From positions 1-64,000 of the forward strand of contig CAZPZD010000001.1 in assembly GCA_964590515.1 (NCBI GenBank): a stretch of 64,000 nucleotides of DNA, read 5' to 3'. The notes below the pieces were generated by a model. That model ran no database searches, was not told where the DNA came from, and worked only from the letters and a program-made list of their open reading frames with translations. Below, in pieces: positions 7,903 to 16,163 of the stretch (position 1 is the first letter of the stretch; every line of letters starts with the position of its first letter). Source of the DNA: JADFRG01 sp964590515. GTDB taxonomy: Bacteria; Chloroflexota; Anaerolineae; Anaerolineales; E44-bin32. The position numbers and the translations under genes are program-made.

Positions 7903-8110
7903 GCCGGCGATGGCTTGCGCGCCCGAGCCTTCTCATCCTTTAGCTGTCCAATTGAGACGGGCGCGACCCGGAGATGTGACGGCCTTAGCGGAACTCATGA
8001 TTGATGCGTATCGTGGAACGATCGACTTCAGAACCCGCGGCATTCCGCGCGTGCAGCGCCATCTCTCCCCTTGCATCGCTATACGCACCGGTTCCACCGG
8101 TGATCGCTAG
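7877..8110 (+). pseudogene. GNAT acetyltransferase, N-terminal stub
   Basis: ATG 7877 follows GGAGG (7866-7870). After a short leader the sequence reads VQLRRARPGDVTALAELMIDAYRGT, a standard first strand and helix of a GNAT N-acetyltransferase. Similarity ends after about 40 residues, and the frame stops at 8110 with none of the acetyl-CoA-binding motif (R/QxxGxG/A). It is a truncated copy; expression of the stub is possible because its start signals are intact. Confidence 0.6.
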
Positions 8111-8261
8111 AACGGAATCTCCCGAATCATAGTTGGCAAATCCTCATGATGCCGCCCCACTTCCACTGTGTTAGAGTTGCCAGGAACATAGACCTAATCC
8201 GAAATCCTTATCCTTGGTGCGCCTGCTTCACAGCGCACCCCTTCATCCAAGGAGGATGACC

Positions 8262-8504
8262 ATGATGGCGGCATTCGTGTTTATCCAAATGGCGGTCTCT
8301 GGCGGCTGGGAGGGTATGGACAAACTCCACCGGGCACTCCACGCCGTTGCGGGGGTCAAAACGGTTCACTTCCTGTCCGGGCCGACGGACATTGTTGTCT
8401 TTGCCGAGGGCGCCGATCAGGCAGCCTTGGCGGCCACCCTGGGGCAGATCCGAGGCGTGAAAGGCGTGGAAAGCACCGACACGCGCATAGTTTGGCCAGT
8501 GTGA
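8262..8504 (+). CDS. AsnC/Lrp ligand-binding (RAM) domain protein without DNA-binding domain
   Basis: 80-residue stand-alone RAM/AsnC_trans_reg domain, the effector-binding half of Lrp-family regulators. The typical layout is present: AFVFIQM first strand, central GVKTVHFLSGPTDIVVFAEG, and GVESTDTRIVWPV at the end. No helix-turn-helix precedes it. ATG 8262 is chosen because GGAGG (8251-8255) is 6 nt upstream; ATG 8265 is also possible. Such small proteins (SraA-like) may bind amino acids or modulate full-length Lrp proteins. Confidence 0.85.
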   Translation: MMAAFVFIQMAVSGGWEGMDKLHRALHAVAGVKTVHFLSGPTDIVVFAEGADQAALAATLGQIRGVKGVESTDTRIVWPV

Positions 8505-8548
8505 ACCTTGGAGGCCGTCCCGATGCCAATGGAAAGGCACGCGACGCC

Positions 8549-8611
8549 GCCTAAGCTGCCTGACCTATTGAAGACTGGTCTGCAGCGCCGCTGAGCTCGC
8601 CGCAGGTAGGC
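8549..8611 (+). other. attC-like site (weak)
   Basis: GCCTAAG (8549-8555; 6 of 7 to RYYYAAC) and GGTAGGC (8605-8611; 6 of 7 to GTTRRRY) are 63 bp apart. The outer GCCTA/TAGGC and inner CTGC/GCAG strings pair. The same GCGCCGCTGAGCTC string seen near 1162 occurs at 8585-8598. It lies between the AsnC-domain gene and the DinB gene, where a cassette boundary would be expected. Confidence 0.35.
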
Positions 8612-8639
8612 TCGTGCCCGGAAGGATGCGCGGTGGAGT

Positions 8640-9152
8640 TTGACTGTGCCTCACCCACTGGTTGACCAGTTGCGTTTCACTCGTTCGGAGTGGCTGCGCG
8701 GACTCGAGGGCATTGCCGACGAGGATGGCGCTCGCCACTTCGGCCCTATGAATTGCATCAGCTGGATAGTTGGCCATCTCGCCTGGCAAGAGCAGCGCTA
8801 CTTTCTCGAGCGGGCCCAGGAGAAGGTCATCTTTCCTGAATTGAACTCCAAGTATGCGTATGGCGCGCCGATGAGCACCCCGGCTCTGGCCGAGACAGCA
8901 CGGATTTGGCAACAAGTGATCGAAGCAAGCGCTGCGTACCTTGACACTATTACCACTGGCTCCCTCCAGGCGGAGCTTCTGCTAAAAGGTAAGCCCGGCG
9001 GCCAATCCATTGGCTCGGCGATGAGGAGAATGACCTATCATTACTGGTACCACATCGGGGAAATCCAAGCTATTCGCCAGATGCTCGGTCACACTGGGCT
9101 GCCCGAGTACGTCGGGGACATAGAAACCCTTGCCCCCTATAGGCCCGAATAA
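8640..9152 (+). CDS. DinB/YfiT-like four-helix protein
   Basis: DinB-superfamily protein, a four-helix bundle that often binds a metal through three histidines. Visible candidates are ISWIVGHLAWQEQ (first helix pair) and YHYWYHIGEIQAIRQML near residues 130-145, both in family positions. Length (170 aa) is normal. Translation begins at TTG 8640 or, equally well, at GTG 8646, which lies 8 nt after GGTGGAG. Some members are thiol-dependent transferases; no specific role can be given here. Last gene of the rightward accessory block. Confidence 0.85.
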   Translation: MTVPHPLVDQLRFTRSEWLRGLEGIADEDGARHFGPMNCISWIVGHLAWQEQRYFLERAQEKVIFPELNSKYAYGAPMSTPALAETARIWQQVIEASAAYLDTITTGSLQAELLLKGKPGGQSIGSAMRRMTYHYWYHIGEIQAIRQMLGHTGLPEYVGDIETLAPYRPE

Positions 9153-9297
9153 TAGATCCCGCGTACTTCTCGGTGGTTTCAGCGAGAGCCAATAGATCCG
9201 ATGGCTACGGAGAGAAAATGTCCATATTATCTTGACTCAGTCGGTGAGGGTTTTCGAAATGAGGACTTGACAGGTAGTGCGTTTGTTGAAGGTGGGG

Positions 9298-9834
9298 CTA
9301 AGAGGGGCCTAGGGAGGTTCTCTCACTCACAGAACTCTTCTCTTCGTAGGACTTCCTCCCCTCAAGCAGCAGGGCCTCGACCTCGAGAGTAGCGTCAACG
9401 AGCGACAGCCCCTCAGCCGCTGCCCACTCCGAAGACAACATCTGGCGAGCCTTGCGCAACAATACGCTACTGCTTTCGTTCAATGGCCTGTGCCAGCTGA
9501 AGGCGGACAGATCACGCACCACTTCACACCTGGCTTGGAATGAGCTCTCTCTGGAGCGATCGGCCAACGCGATCTGGCGTTGCCGATGGTCTGCGGCTAA
9601 AGGTGTCGGGCGGCTTTTCAAGACGCTGCGATACCGGGCAAGCTCGCCCTTGGCCGTGACCTTGCGGAGCCCGCTCGGCAGACCTTCCACCGGCACCCAC
9701 ACGGTGCCGGTAGATATGGCGAACTGGTAATACAGGCGTTTGGGCCCCGAGGTGAATTGGCGTTTCTCCAACTTGACGACCCGCCCTACGCCGTGTTGGG
9801 GGTGTACAGCCCACTCATTAGCTTTGATTGCCAT
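9298..9834 (-). CDS. carD: CarD/CdnL-family RNA polymerase-binding regulator
   Basis: The N-terminal domain (residues 1-60) is a CarD_CdnL_TRCF Tudor-like fold: WAVHPQHGVGRVVKLEKRQF, then LYYQFAI and TVWVPVE. It binds the RNA polymerase beta subunit and stabilises open promoter complexes. The C-terminal two thirds is helical, with LSAFSWHRPLNESSSVLLRKARQML, matching the DNA-binding helical domain of CarD. Length (178 aa) is near the usual 160-170. The start is at 9834 (MAIKANEW); the open frame extends upstream to 9963, but those residues look unlike the family. First leftward gene after the accessory block; genes face away on both sides, so it is a single transcription unit. Confidence 0.85.
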   Translation of the reverse strand: MAIKANEWAVHPQHGVGRVVKLEKRQFTSGPKRLYYQFAISTGTVWVPVEGLPSGLRKVTAKGELARYRSVLKSRPTPLAADHRQRQIALADRSRESSFQARCEVVRDLSAFSWHRPLNESSSVLLRKARQMLSSEWAAAEGLSLVDATLEVEALLLEGRKSYEEKSSVSERTSLGPS

Positions 9835-10132
9835 AGGGCTGCTTCGAGTCTCCCGGTTACTAGGAGTCTTCGTGGCGGAAAGAGAAGCCGCCAATCCCAT
9901 ACGAGGCTTTGACGGCAGTAGCTGCGCGCTAAACCAGCTACACGATTGAACCCATTCTACCACGGAACATGCGGTTCACGCTTTGTCGTGCCTGCAGCAG
10001 AGGGACTAATCGGCCATCCATTCCGGGGATAAGGAGGCTACGCTCGGCTTCCCTGGCTCCCTTGCGCCGCCGCCCAGCTTGGCAAGAGAGTGGGGTTTGG
10101 GTACACCCCGCTTGTCCCGATAGGAGAGCGAG
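9835..10132. other. 298-bp divergent intergenic region
   Basis: Lies between leftward carD and the rightward HEAT-like gene and should hold both promoters. No gene is visible. A perfect 7-bp hairpin (GTAGCTG/CAGCTAC, 9918-9941) and a possible GGGG/CCCC hairpin near 10090-10110 are the only structures I see. No clean -35/-10 pair stands out on either strand. Confidence 0.5.
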
Positions 10133-10684
10133 ATGAAAAGGATCACACGGACTAATCTGGATGACCTGCTCACTCAAGCCGGCGATCGACGATATAAGGC
10201 CCTGATGTATGTTCTCAAGGTCACGGACAACCCCGTCGACTGGGCTTACGAGGTGTGGGACCAATTGGTTGAGAACTTGCGCCATGAAGACAACCACCAG
10301 AGGGCGATTGCTGCCCAGGTTCTCTGCAACCTGGCGAAGAGCGACCCCGGGAACCGGATGCTGAAGGATTTTGATGCATTATTTGCAGTGACGAGGGACG
10401 AAAGGTTTGTCACCGCAAGGCACACCCTGCAAGCCAGTTGGAAGGTTGGGGCTGCGGGGAAGAAACAACAGAAGATGGTGGTTGACCGCCTTGCAGGTCG
10501 GTTCGGCGACTGTTCCGCGGAGAGGAACTGCACCCTGATTCGCTACGATATCATTCAAGGACTTAGGAACCTGTATGACGAAGTGGAAGATGAGAAAGTA
10601 AGAGAAGTCGCGCTGAGATTGATTGAGAGTGAAGAGGACCTCAAGTACCGCAAGAAGTACGCGGGTGTCTGGAAGCGCCGGTAA
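10133..10684 (+). CDS. HEAT/ARM-repeat-like protein of unknown function
   Basis: 183-residue all-helical protein. The helix pairs (HQRAIAAQVLCNLAKSD; DERFVTARHTLQASWKVG; EVALRLIESEEDLKYRKKY) repeat at intervals of roughly 35-40 residues, as in HEAT or ARM repeats, which bind other proteins. ATG 10133 is preceded by GGAGAGCGAG, a good ribosome-binding site. No enzyme motif is seen. Soluble and cytoplasmic. Annotated elsewhere as hypothetical, to my knowledge. Confidence 0.75.
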   Translation: MKRITRTNLDDLLTQAGDRRYKALMYVLKVTDNPVDWAYEVWDQLVENLRHEDNHQRAIAAQVLCNLAKSDPGNRMLKDFDALFAVTRDERFVTARHTLQASWKVGAAGKKQQKMVVDRLAGRFGDCSAERNCTLIRYDIIQGLRNLYDEVEDEKVREVALRLIESEEDLKYRKKYAGVWKRR

Positions 10685-10753
10685 GGAGAACGCTGGCATG
10701 CAGCCCTTCTCGATGGAGCGGTCCGTCGGAGTCCATACCGCCTGCCAGCCCCT

Positions 10754-11179
10754 ATGATCTGGGTCAGCCGTTCGATCCAAATCCCTGAGCGGGAGGTCCA
10801 GCTTCGTTTCATTCAGGCCTCTGGCCCGGGCGGCCAGAATGTGAACAAAGTGGCCTCCGCGGTTGAGCTGCGCTTCGACGTGAGGCACACTAGAGCTCTG
10901 ACCGAGGAGGTTCGCGATCGTCTGATCCTCCACGCCGGTAAGCGGATCAATAATGCCGGTGTGCTGATCATCCAGGCTCGTCGATTCCGCAGCCAAGAGC
11001 GAAACCGCCAGGACGCGATTGAGCGCCTGGTCCGCCTGGTGCAGAGAGCGGCGCTGCGCCCGCAGAAGCGGCGGCGAACCAAACCCAGCATGACCTCACG
11101 GGAAAGACGCCTCGAGAGCAAGAAGCGCCGATCGAGAACGAAGCAACATCGTCGTCGAGGGCAATTGCCAAACGACTGA
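10754..11179 (+). CDS. arfB: Peptidyl-tRNA hydrolase ArfB, ribosome rescue factor
   Basis: ArfB/YaeJ-type release factor. It hydrolyses peptidyl-tRNA on ribosomes stalled at the 3' end of broken mRNAs. The catalytic GGQ is in SGPGGQNVNKV (residues 23-33), within an RF-1 class domain (residues 5-95). The C-terminal tail (95-141) is very rich in Arg and Lys, as required to enter the empty mRNA channel. Length 141 aa matches the family (about 140). ATG 10754; no strong Shine-Dalgarno. Alone or co-transcribed with the preceding gene (69-nt gap). Confidence 0.94.
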   Translation: MIWVSRSIQIPEREVQLRFIQASGPGGQNVNKVASAVELRFDVRHTRALTEEVRDRLILHAGKRINNAGVLIIQARRFRSQERNRQDAIERLVRLVQRAALRPQKRRRTKPSMTSRERRLESKKRRSRTKQHRRRGQLPND

Positions 11180-11266
11180 ATAAATCAGTTACGATTGGAG
11201 CCAAGATGCCAGCGAAAGAGAGACTCGGAAGGAAGCGCACGTTTCCAACTGGTGAGAGTTGAAGAC

Positions 11267-11716
11267 ATGTTGTGGGTAACCAGATCGCACGTGCATGTCG
11301 ACCGAGTCGCTTGCCCCTGGCTCATCAGCCGATTTGTGGACTCGGACGCCGAATTCCTCTTCGTAGCCAAGAATCAGGTTGAGAAGACCGCTGCCGAAAC
11401 GGGAGCGATACCGTTCGATTCTCCCGGGGTTGAGCTCGGGCATCACGGCGGTAATTGTTCCTTTGAAGCCATCATCGCAAAATTCGAATTGTCCGACCCG
11501 GGTCTGCTGCGCCTGGCCAAGATCGTTCATGCTGCCGATATTGCCGCCGATCTACACTCGGACGAAATCGCTCCAGGTCTTGAGGCCATCGCGACCGGCT
11601 TTGGGATCCTCTTGCCCGACGATCAAGCGAATCTCGAGGCACAATTCCTGGTCTATGACGCGCTATACGCATGGTGCCGGCTTCAGATCGCGAAGGAGGA
11701 GGGACGCAACCGTTGA
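11267..11716 (+). CDS. ChrB C-terminal-domain family protein (chromate resistance-associated)
   Basis: 149-residue protein matching the stand-alone C-terminal domain of ChrB: VTRSHVHVDRVACPWLISRFVD at the start, then FLFV, GVELGHHGGNCSFEAIIAKF, and VYDALYAWCR at the end. In full ChrB proteins this domain accompanies chromate-responsive regulation; the isolated domain has an uncertain role. The conserved HVDR-ACPWL and GHHG motifs suggest metal or anion binding. The start at 11267 puts the conserved motif at the N-terminus, as in relatives; ATG 11195 is an alternative. Its stop overlaps the start of msrB. Confidence 0.8.
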   Translation: MLWVTRSHVHVDRVACPWLISRFVDSDAEFLFVAKNQVEKTAAETGAIPFDSPGVELGHHGGNCSFEAIIAKFELSDPGLLRLAKIVHAADIAADLHSDEIAPGLEAIATGFGILLPDDQANLEAQFLVYDALYAWCRLQIAKEEGRNR

Positions 11717-12135
11717 AGATTGAGAAACTGACAAAGCCCCGTACCGAGTGGCGACAGTTGCTTGGCCCCGAGGAATACGCGGTGTTGTTCGAGGAGGCCA
11801 CTGAGCGCCCCCATTCCCACCCGCTGAACGAGGAGAAGCGAGCGGGAACATTCCTGTGCTCCGCCTGCGCTCTGCCGCTCTTCACCTCCGACGCTAAGTT
11901 CGAAAGCGGGACTGGTTGGCCCAGTTTTACCGAGCCGGTTCAGGGGAACGTCGATAAGAAGACCGACTTCAAGCTTCTCTTGCCGAGGACCGAATACCAC
12001 TGCAGTCGCTGCGGCGGGCACCAGGGACATGTGTTCAACGATGGTCCCCAACCGACCGGGCAACGATGGTGCAACAACGGTTTGGCTTTGCGATTCATTC
12101 CCGCCGGCGATCCTCTCCCGCCGCTGCGAGCGTGA
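11713..12135 (+). CDS. msrB: Peptide-methionine (R)-S-oxide reductase MsrB
   Basis: Reduces methionine-R-sulfoxide in oxidised proteins, using thioredoxin. Complete family domain: zinc-binding CSAC and CSRC pairs (GTFLCSACALPLF; YHCSRCGGHQGHVF), SGTGWPSF, and the catalytic cysteine in RWCNNGLALRF near the C-terminus. The TTG start at 11713 overlaps the upstream stop (TTGA) and follows GGAGGAGGGA (11696-11705) by 7 nt, so translational coupling to the ChrB-like gene is likely. Length 140 aa. Position with nitroreductase and ArfB suggests a stress-repair neighbourhood. Confidence 0.95.
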   Translation: MKIEKLTKPRTEWRQLLGPEEYAVLFEEATERPHSHPLNEEKRAGTFLCSACALPLFTSDAKFESGTGWPSFTEPVQGNVDKKTDFKLLLPRTEYHCSRCGGHQGHVFNDGPQPTGQRWCNNGLALRFIPAGDPLPPLRA

Positions 12136-12199
12136 ATAGGCGGCGGGGAACCGCATGCGCGACGGACAATCCGGCGAGGCGAGGACAATAGGAGAACTC

Positions 12200-12847
12200 A
12201 TGGGATTGCAAACTGGCTTTGGGATGGCTCTCAGCGAAGCACTGGAGACCCAGCGGGCGATCCGCCGACTGAAACCGGATCCCGTTGATGACGCACTGAT
12301 ACTTCGGCTCATCGGCCTGGCGCTCAAGGCGCCAACCGGTTCGAATTCCCAGAATTGGGAATTCATCGTGGTCAAGGATCTCAAGGTCAAGAAAGGACTT
12401 GCCCGCCTCTACCGGCAGGCATGGAGGCTGTATGCCTGGATCCCGCGGCGGCTAACCCGGCCGAACCCGAGCCGGCAGCGGATCCGGGAAGCGGTACAGT
12501 GGCAGGTAGAGCACTTCGAAGAGACCCCGGTGATCGTTGTCGCCTGTCTCAGAGGTCTGCGGCTTCCCTTCCCACACATCTTTGCGGCCAGTTACTTCGG
12601 CTCCATCTTTCCGGCGGTACAGAATCTGCTTCTGGCCGCCCGGGCGGCGAATCTGGGCGCGGTCCTGGTCACCATTCCTCTCTGGAACCTGTTCTCTCTG
12701 CGGCGAATCCTCGGCCTGCCACGGCAGGTGACCCCCTGTGCGCTGATTCCTCTCGGTTGGCCGCGGGGCCGTTACGGCCCGACGACTCGAAAGCCCGTTC
12801 ACGAGGTGGTATCCTTCGATCGTTTCGGAAATCGTCCAGCCGCCTGA
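12200..12847 (+). CDS. Nitroreductase-family flavoprotein
   Basis: FMN-dependent NAD(P)H oxidoreductase of the nitroreductase superfamily. The N-terminal ETQRAIRRLKPDPVDD and the FMN-binding KAPTGSNSQNWEFIVV (about residues 42-57) are diagnostic. SYFGSIFPAVQNLLLAARAANLGAVLVT gives the central helix that packs on the flavin. ALIPLGWPRGRYGPTTRKPVHEVV closes the family domain. ATG 12200 follows GGAG (12191-12194). Length 215 aa is normal. Physiological substrate unknown. Confidence 0.92.
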   Translation: MGLQTGFGMALSEALETQRAIRRLKPDPVDDALILRLIGLALKAPTGSNSQNWEFIVVKDLKVKKGLARLYRQAWRLYAWIPRRLTRPNPSRQRIREAVQWQVEHFEETPVIVVACLRGLRLPFPHIFAASYFGSIFPAVQNLLLAARAANLGAVLVTIPLWNLFSLRRILGLPRQVTPCALIPLGWPRGRYGPTTRKPVHEVVSFDRFGNRPAA

Positions 12848-12904
12848 CCATCTGGTGGACTGCTCGCAGCCTCAGCTCGGGGCCACCGGGCTAAGCGACA
12901 AGTC

Positions 12905-13516
12905 ATGCCAATAACCGCCGACCAGCCGTTCAGGTGGTTCTTTGTGGCAATCTTCGTTGGAACGATCTCCATCTCGAGCTACTTCCGCCGTCGGGCGCGG
13001 CAGGTCGGCGGGACCATCCCGCGGGCCAACGAAGGCGGTCGCAGCGTATTCCTTCGCCTTCTGGTAGCCGCCCCGCTTTTCCTCTCGATGATTGGCTACA
13101 TCCTGAATCCCCGCTGGATGGAGTGGTCGGCGTTGCCGTTGGCCACTTGGCTGCGATGGGTGGGAGTTGTGGCAGGCCTGGCCACCCTGCCCATGCTGTA
13201 TTGGGTCATGATCAGCATCGGCAAGAACGTGTCGGAGACCTATCTCACCAAGGAGGGCCACACCCTGGTAACCCATGGCCCCTATCGATGGATCCGGCAT
13301 CCTTTGTATGCCGTTGCCACCCTGGCGTTTGTGTCCCTGGGGGTTTTGGCATCCAACGGGTTCATCTTGGGCATCGCCCTGGTGGCCTGCATTGGGATTG
13401 CAGCTTTCGTAGTCCCCAGGGAAGAAAGCGAACTGGTCCGTAAGTTTGGTGCGGCCTATCAGGAATATCAGCTCCGGACGGGTAAATTCACACCGCGGCG
13501 ATTGTGGGTTCGTTGA
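12905..13516 (+). CDS. Isoprenylcysteine carboxyl methyltransferase-like membrane methyltransferase (ICMT/PEMT family)
   Basis: Integral membrane SAM-dependent methyltransferase. Hydrophobic segments lie near residues 10-27, 52-67, 80-100 and 135-165. The family core is in the C-terminal half: HTLVTHGPYRWIRHPLYA (SAM and product contact) and REESELVRKFGAAYQEYQ. Bacterial members are mostly uncharacterised; some methylate lipids or small volatile substrates. ATG 12905 sits 57 nt after the nitroreductase gene, without a clear ribosome-binding site. Length 203 aa. Confidence 0.9.
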   Translation: MPITADQPFRWFFVAIFVGTISISSYFRRRARQVGGTIPRANEGGRSVFLRLLVAAPLFLSMIGYILNPRWMEWSALPLATWLRWVGVVAGLATLPMLYWVMISIGKNVSETYLTKEGHTLVTHGPYRWIRHPLYAVATLAFVSLGVLASNGFILGIALVACIGIAAFVVPREESELVRKFGAAYQEYQLRTGKFTPRRLWVR

Positions 13517-13571
13517 CGGGTCGAGTTACCCTGCCTTTCTGGCCCGGACGTTGAATCAGGAGAGATCGACG

Positions 13572-14930
13572 ATGCTTGAGAGCGCAACGATCGGGATTCT
13601 TGGGAGGGCCCTGAGCAGGCCAGATCTGGGATTCAACGACTTGCCTGAATTCGACCAAAACTATGATCTCGAGAAGATCGAAACGGTGATGATGGAAGTT
13701 GCGGAACTCATGCAAGAAAACTATCCGTACTTCCATCCGAACTACGCCGGCCAGATGCTGAAACCACCTCATCCGATCGCCCGGCTAGCCTACATGCTTT
13801 CGCTCTGGATCAATCCAAACAACCATGCCCTGGATGGTGGGCGGGCGAGCTCGCAGATGGAGAAGGAGTCGGTTGCACTGATCGCGCGGCTATTTGGATG
13901 GAAGAGTTTCCTGGGGCACCTCACCGGCGGGGGAACGATGGCCAATCTGGAGGCCTTGTGGATCGCCCGTCAATTGGCCCCGGGCAAGTTGGTCGTCGCC
14001 TCTGAGCAAGCTCACAACACCCATGCAAGAGCCAGCGAAGTCTTAGGGGTAGGTTTTCACTCCGTGCCGTGCGATGCGGCGGCACGGATGGAACTCGACT
14101 CGCTCAAGGCTCTGCTCGATGAAGGGGAGGTGGGAACCGTCGTGGCAACGATCGGGACGACCGGGACGGGATCGGTTGATCCACTACCTGAACTCCTGGA
14201 GCTGAGAGCGCGCTACGGCTTTCGGTTGCACGCCGACGCGGCATACGGCGGGTATTTCATCCTCGCAGACAACCTGGACTCCGAGACTTCCAAAGCTTTC
14301 GAAGCGCTGCCAGAGGTCGACTCGATCGTAGTTGATCCCCACAAACATGGCCTGCAACCCTACGGCTGCGGCTGCATCCTCTTTCGGGATCCCGAAGTCG
14401 GCCGCTACTACAAGCACGAGTCGCCCTACACCTACTTCACCTCCTCTGACCTGCATCTTGGTGAAATCAGTCTAGAGTGCTCGCGAGCTGGAGCCTCGGC
14501 GGTGGCGCTTTGGGCGACACTCAGACTCTTGCCCTTGGTTGAGAATGGTGAGTTCGCTCAGGGACTGTCCCGATCGAGAACCGCAGCCCTGGATCTATTC
14601 CAACGGATCCGGGGCGACGCCCGATTCAGGACGTTCATTCGACCGGAGTTGGACATCGTGGTTTGGACACCTGCCGGACGCAGTGCCGGGGAAATCTCGG
14701 AGCGCACCTCCGGGCTGTTTCGGGCTGCGGCCGACGAAGACCTACACCTGGCGACCCTTCGCTATCCAAGCTCCTTGCTAAGAGAAGCCTGGGAAGATGT
14801 CGACTTTGACCAGGACAGCGTGCTCTGCCTGCGGAGCTGTCTCATGAAGCCCGAGCACTCTGATTGGGTCGACCGAATCTGGAGCGTGCTCGACAAGGTG
14901 GCCGATCTGGGAGAGGAGCCAAATGGCTGA
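13572..14930 (+). CDS. PLP-dependent group II amino-acid decarboxylase
   Basis: 452-residue decarboxylase of the glutamate/aromatic/tyrosine decarboxylase family. PLP-binding features are visible: HLTGGGTMANLEALW (phosphate contact), HADAAYGGYF (aspartate to the ring nitrogen) and the internal aldimine lysine in VVDPHKHGLQPYGCGC. ATG 13572 is chosen because AGGAGAG lies about 6 nt upstream; the in-frame extension to 13446 overlaps the previous gene. The amino-acid substrate cannot be read from the sequence. The stop overlaps the next gene's start by 8 nt, suggesting one transcript. Confidence 0.9.
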   Translation: MLESATIGILGRALSRPDLGFNDLPEFDQNYDLEKIETVMMEVAELMQENYPYFHPNYAGQMLKPPHPIARLAYMLSLWINPNNHALDGGRASSQMEKESVALIARLFGWKSFLGHLTGGGTMANLEALWIARQLAPGKLVVASEQAHNTHARASEVLGVGFHSVPCDAAARMELDSLKALLDEGEVGTVVATIGTTGTGSVDPLPELLELRARYGFRLHADAAYGGYFILADNLDSETSKAFEALPEVDSIVVDPHKHGLQPYGCGCILFRDPEVGRYYKHESPYTYFTSSDLHLGEISLECSRAGASAVALWATLRLLPLVENGEFAQGLSRSRTAALDLFQRIRGDARFRTFIRPELDIVVWTPAGRSAGEISERTSGLFRAAADEDLHLATLRYPSSLLREAWEDVDFDQDSVLCLRSCLMKPEHSDWVDRIWSVLDKVADLGEEPNG

Positions 14931-15429
14931 TCCGAAAAAAACTGAGGCTGCCGACCCGTGGGCGCCATTCCGGTACTTCCTCGGAGAGTGGAGCGGGTCC
15001 GGCCAAGGAGAGCCGGGAATCAGTCGATCTGACCGGGACTACAGCCTCGTCCTGCATGGTCGGTTCATCCAGATCCGCAATCGAGCTGTCTATGAGCCGC
15101 AAGAGATGAATCCTGACGGGGAGGTGCATGAGGACCTTGGGCTGCTCAGCTTTGACAAGCTGAGAGGCAAGCATGTCCTGCGGGAATTCCATGTTGAGGG
15201 CTTTGTGAATCAGTACCTGGTCGACACGAGTGAGGTCGATAGAGGAACAATTGTGATGACCAGCGAGGCCATCGAGAACATTGGCCCTGGATGGAGAGCG
15301 CGCACCATTTACGCGATCCTGAGCGAGGACGAATTTCGAGAGGAATTCGATCTGGCGGGCCCGGGGAAGGACTGGGAGCGGTATTCTGCGACTGACTTCA
15401 AGCGATCGCACAAGAGCTCACCAGTCTAA
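14923..15429 (+). CDS. Lipocalin/FABP-like beta-barrel protein (DUF1579/nitrobindin-like)
   Basis: 168-residue protein with the DPWAPFRYFLGEWSGSG start typical of small heme- or ligand-binding barrels related to THAP4/nitrobindin and DUF1579. SLVLHGRFIQIRNRAVY and HEDLGLLSFDKLRGKHVL follow the strand order of these proteins. The heme-ligating C-terminal histidine of nitrobindin is not obvious, so heme binding is uncertain. ATG 14923 overlaps the decarboxylase by 8 nt, with GGAGAGGAG upstream. Function unknown. Confidence 0.72.
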   Translation: MADPKKTEAADPWAPFRYFLGEWSGSGQGEPGISRSDRDYSLVLHGRFIQIRNRAVYEPQEMNPDGEVHEDLGLLSFDKLRGKHVLREFHVEGFVNQYLVDTSEVDRGTIVMTSEAIENIGPGWRARTIYAILSEDEFREEFDLAGPGKDWERYSATDFKRSHKSSPV

Positions 15430-15456
15430 CGATTCGATTGCAGGAGGGGCAAGGCG

Positions 15457-16032
15457 ATGAGGCTCCGAAGTCCATTTGAGTGGATCTCTGTGTCGGCCTT
15501 GAAGCCGGCCCTGGTTCTCTCTATCCTGGCAACCTTGGCTCTGATGGTGACTCTGAATGCCCTTGGAGCCCCGCTAAGAACCGAAGCCGCGCCAGCCGGG
15601 ATCGTCTCTTTTGAGTTTGCCGGATCCCTGGCCGCAGCTCAACGGATGATTGAGTCTTGGGGCGGGACAGGCCGGATCTACGCCGGCCTCAATCTAGGGC
15701 TGGATTACCTGTTCCTGATCGCATACCCGCTCTCAATCGGGTTGGCCTGCGTCATGGTCTCCCGGCGGTTCCGCGCTCGCGGAGGCGGTTTCTCGAAGCT
15801 CGGGATCGGGTTGGCTTGGGGACAGGGTGCGGCTGGCTTGCTGGATGCTCTGGAGAACTACAGTCTTGTCCGGGTTCTGCTCGGCACTCGGATCGAATCC
15901 TGGCCCTTGGTGGCTCGAATTTCGGCAACCGGGAAGTTTTGCCTCGTTGCACTGGGGCTTTCTTATGTCCTGGTCGTGCTGGTTGCGAGCCTGATCTGGA
16001 AAGGGACACCCGAAGGCGAGCCAGGCCGCTAG
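15457..16032 (+). CDS. Membrane protein of unknown function, four transmembrane segments
   Basis: 191-residue protein with hydrophobic segments near residues 15-38, 75-100, 108-128 and 155-180. No family is recognised. Strong ribosome-binding site (AGGAGG at 15442-15447 before ATG 15457). A WGGTGRIYAGLNLGLDYLFLIAYPLS stretch leads into the second segment. It lies 27 nt after the beta-barrel gene, probably the last gene of the decarboxylase operon. Confidence 0.75.
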   Translation: MRLRSPFEWISVSALKPALVLSILATLALMVTLNALGAPLRTEAAPAGIVSFEFAGSLAAAQRMIESWGGTGRIYAGLNLGLDYLFLIAYPLSIGLACVMVSRRFRARGGGFSKLGIGLAWGQGAAGLLDALENYSLVRVLLGTRIESWPLVARISATGKFCLVALGLSYVLVVLVASLIWKGTPEGEPGR

Positions 16033-16163
16033 CGCGTGGGCGGTACCCAACCGAGGTCCCACCGGGCCATCGACCGAACCGAATGGCTCCGAGAATCGAG
16101 GTGGCCGATCTCGCTAAGAATGTTATCCTAAAGGGGTTAAAGCCCAAACCGAGGAGGCAAGTG

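Noticed and set aside
9918..9941. tRNA-like hairpin with a GGTTCAATC word on the minus strand
   Set aside because: Hairpin is perfect, but the T-stem does not pair and no acceptor stem or anticodon arm can be built.
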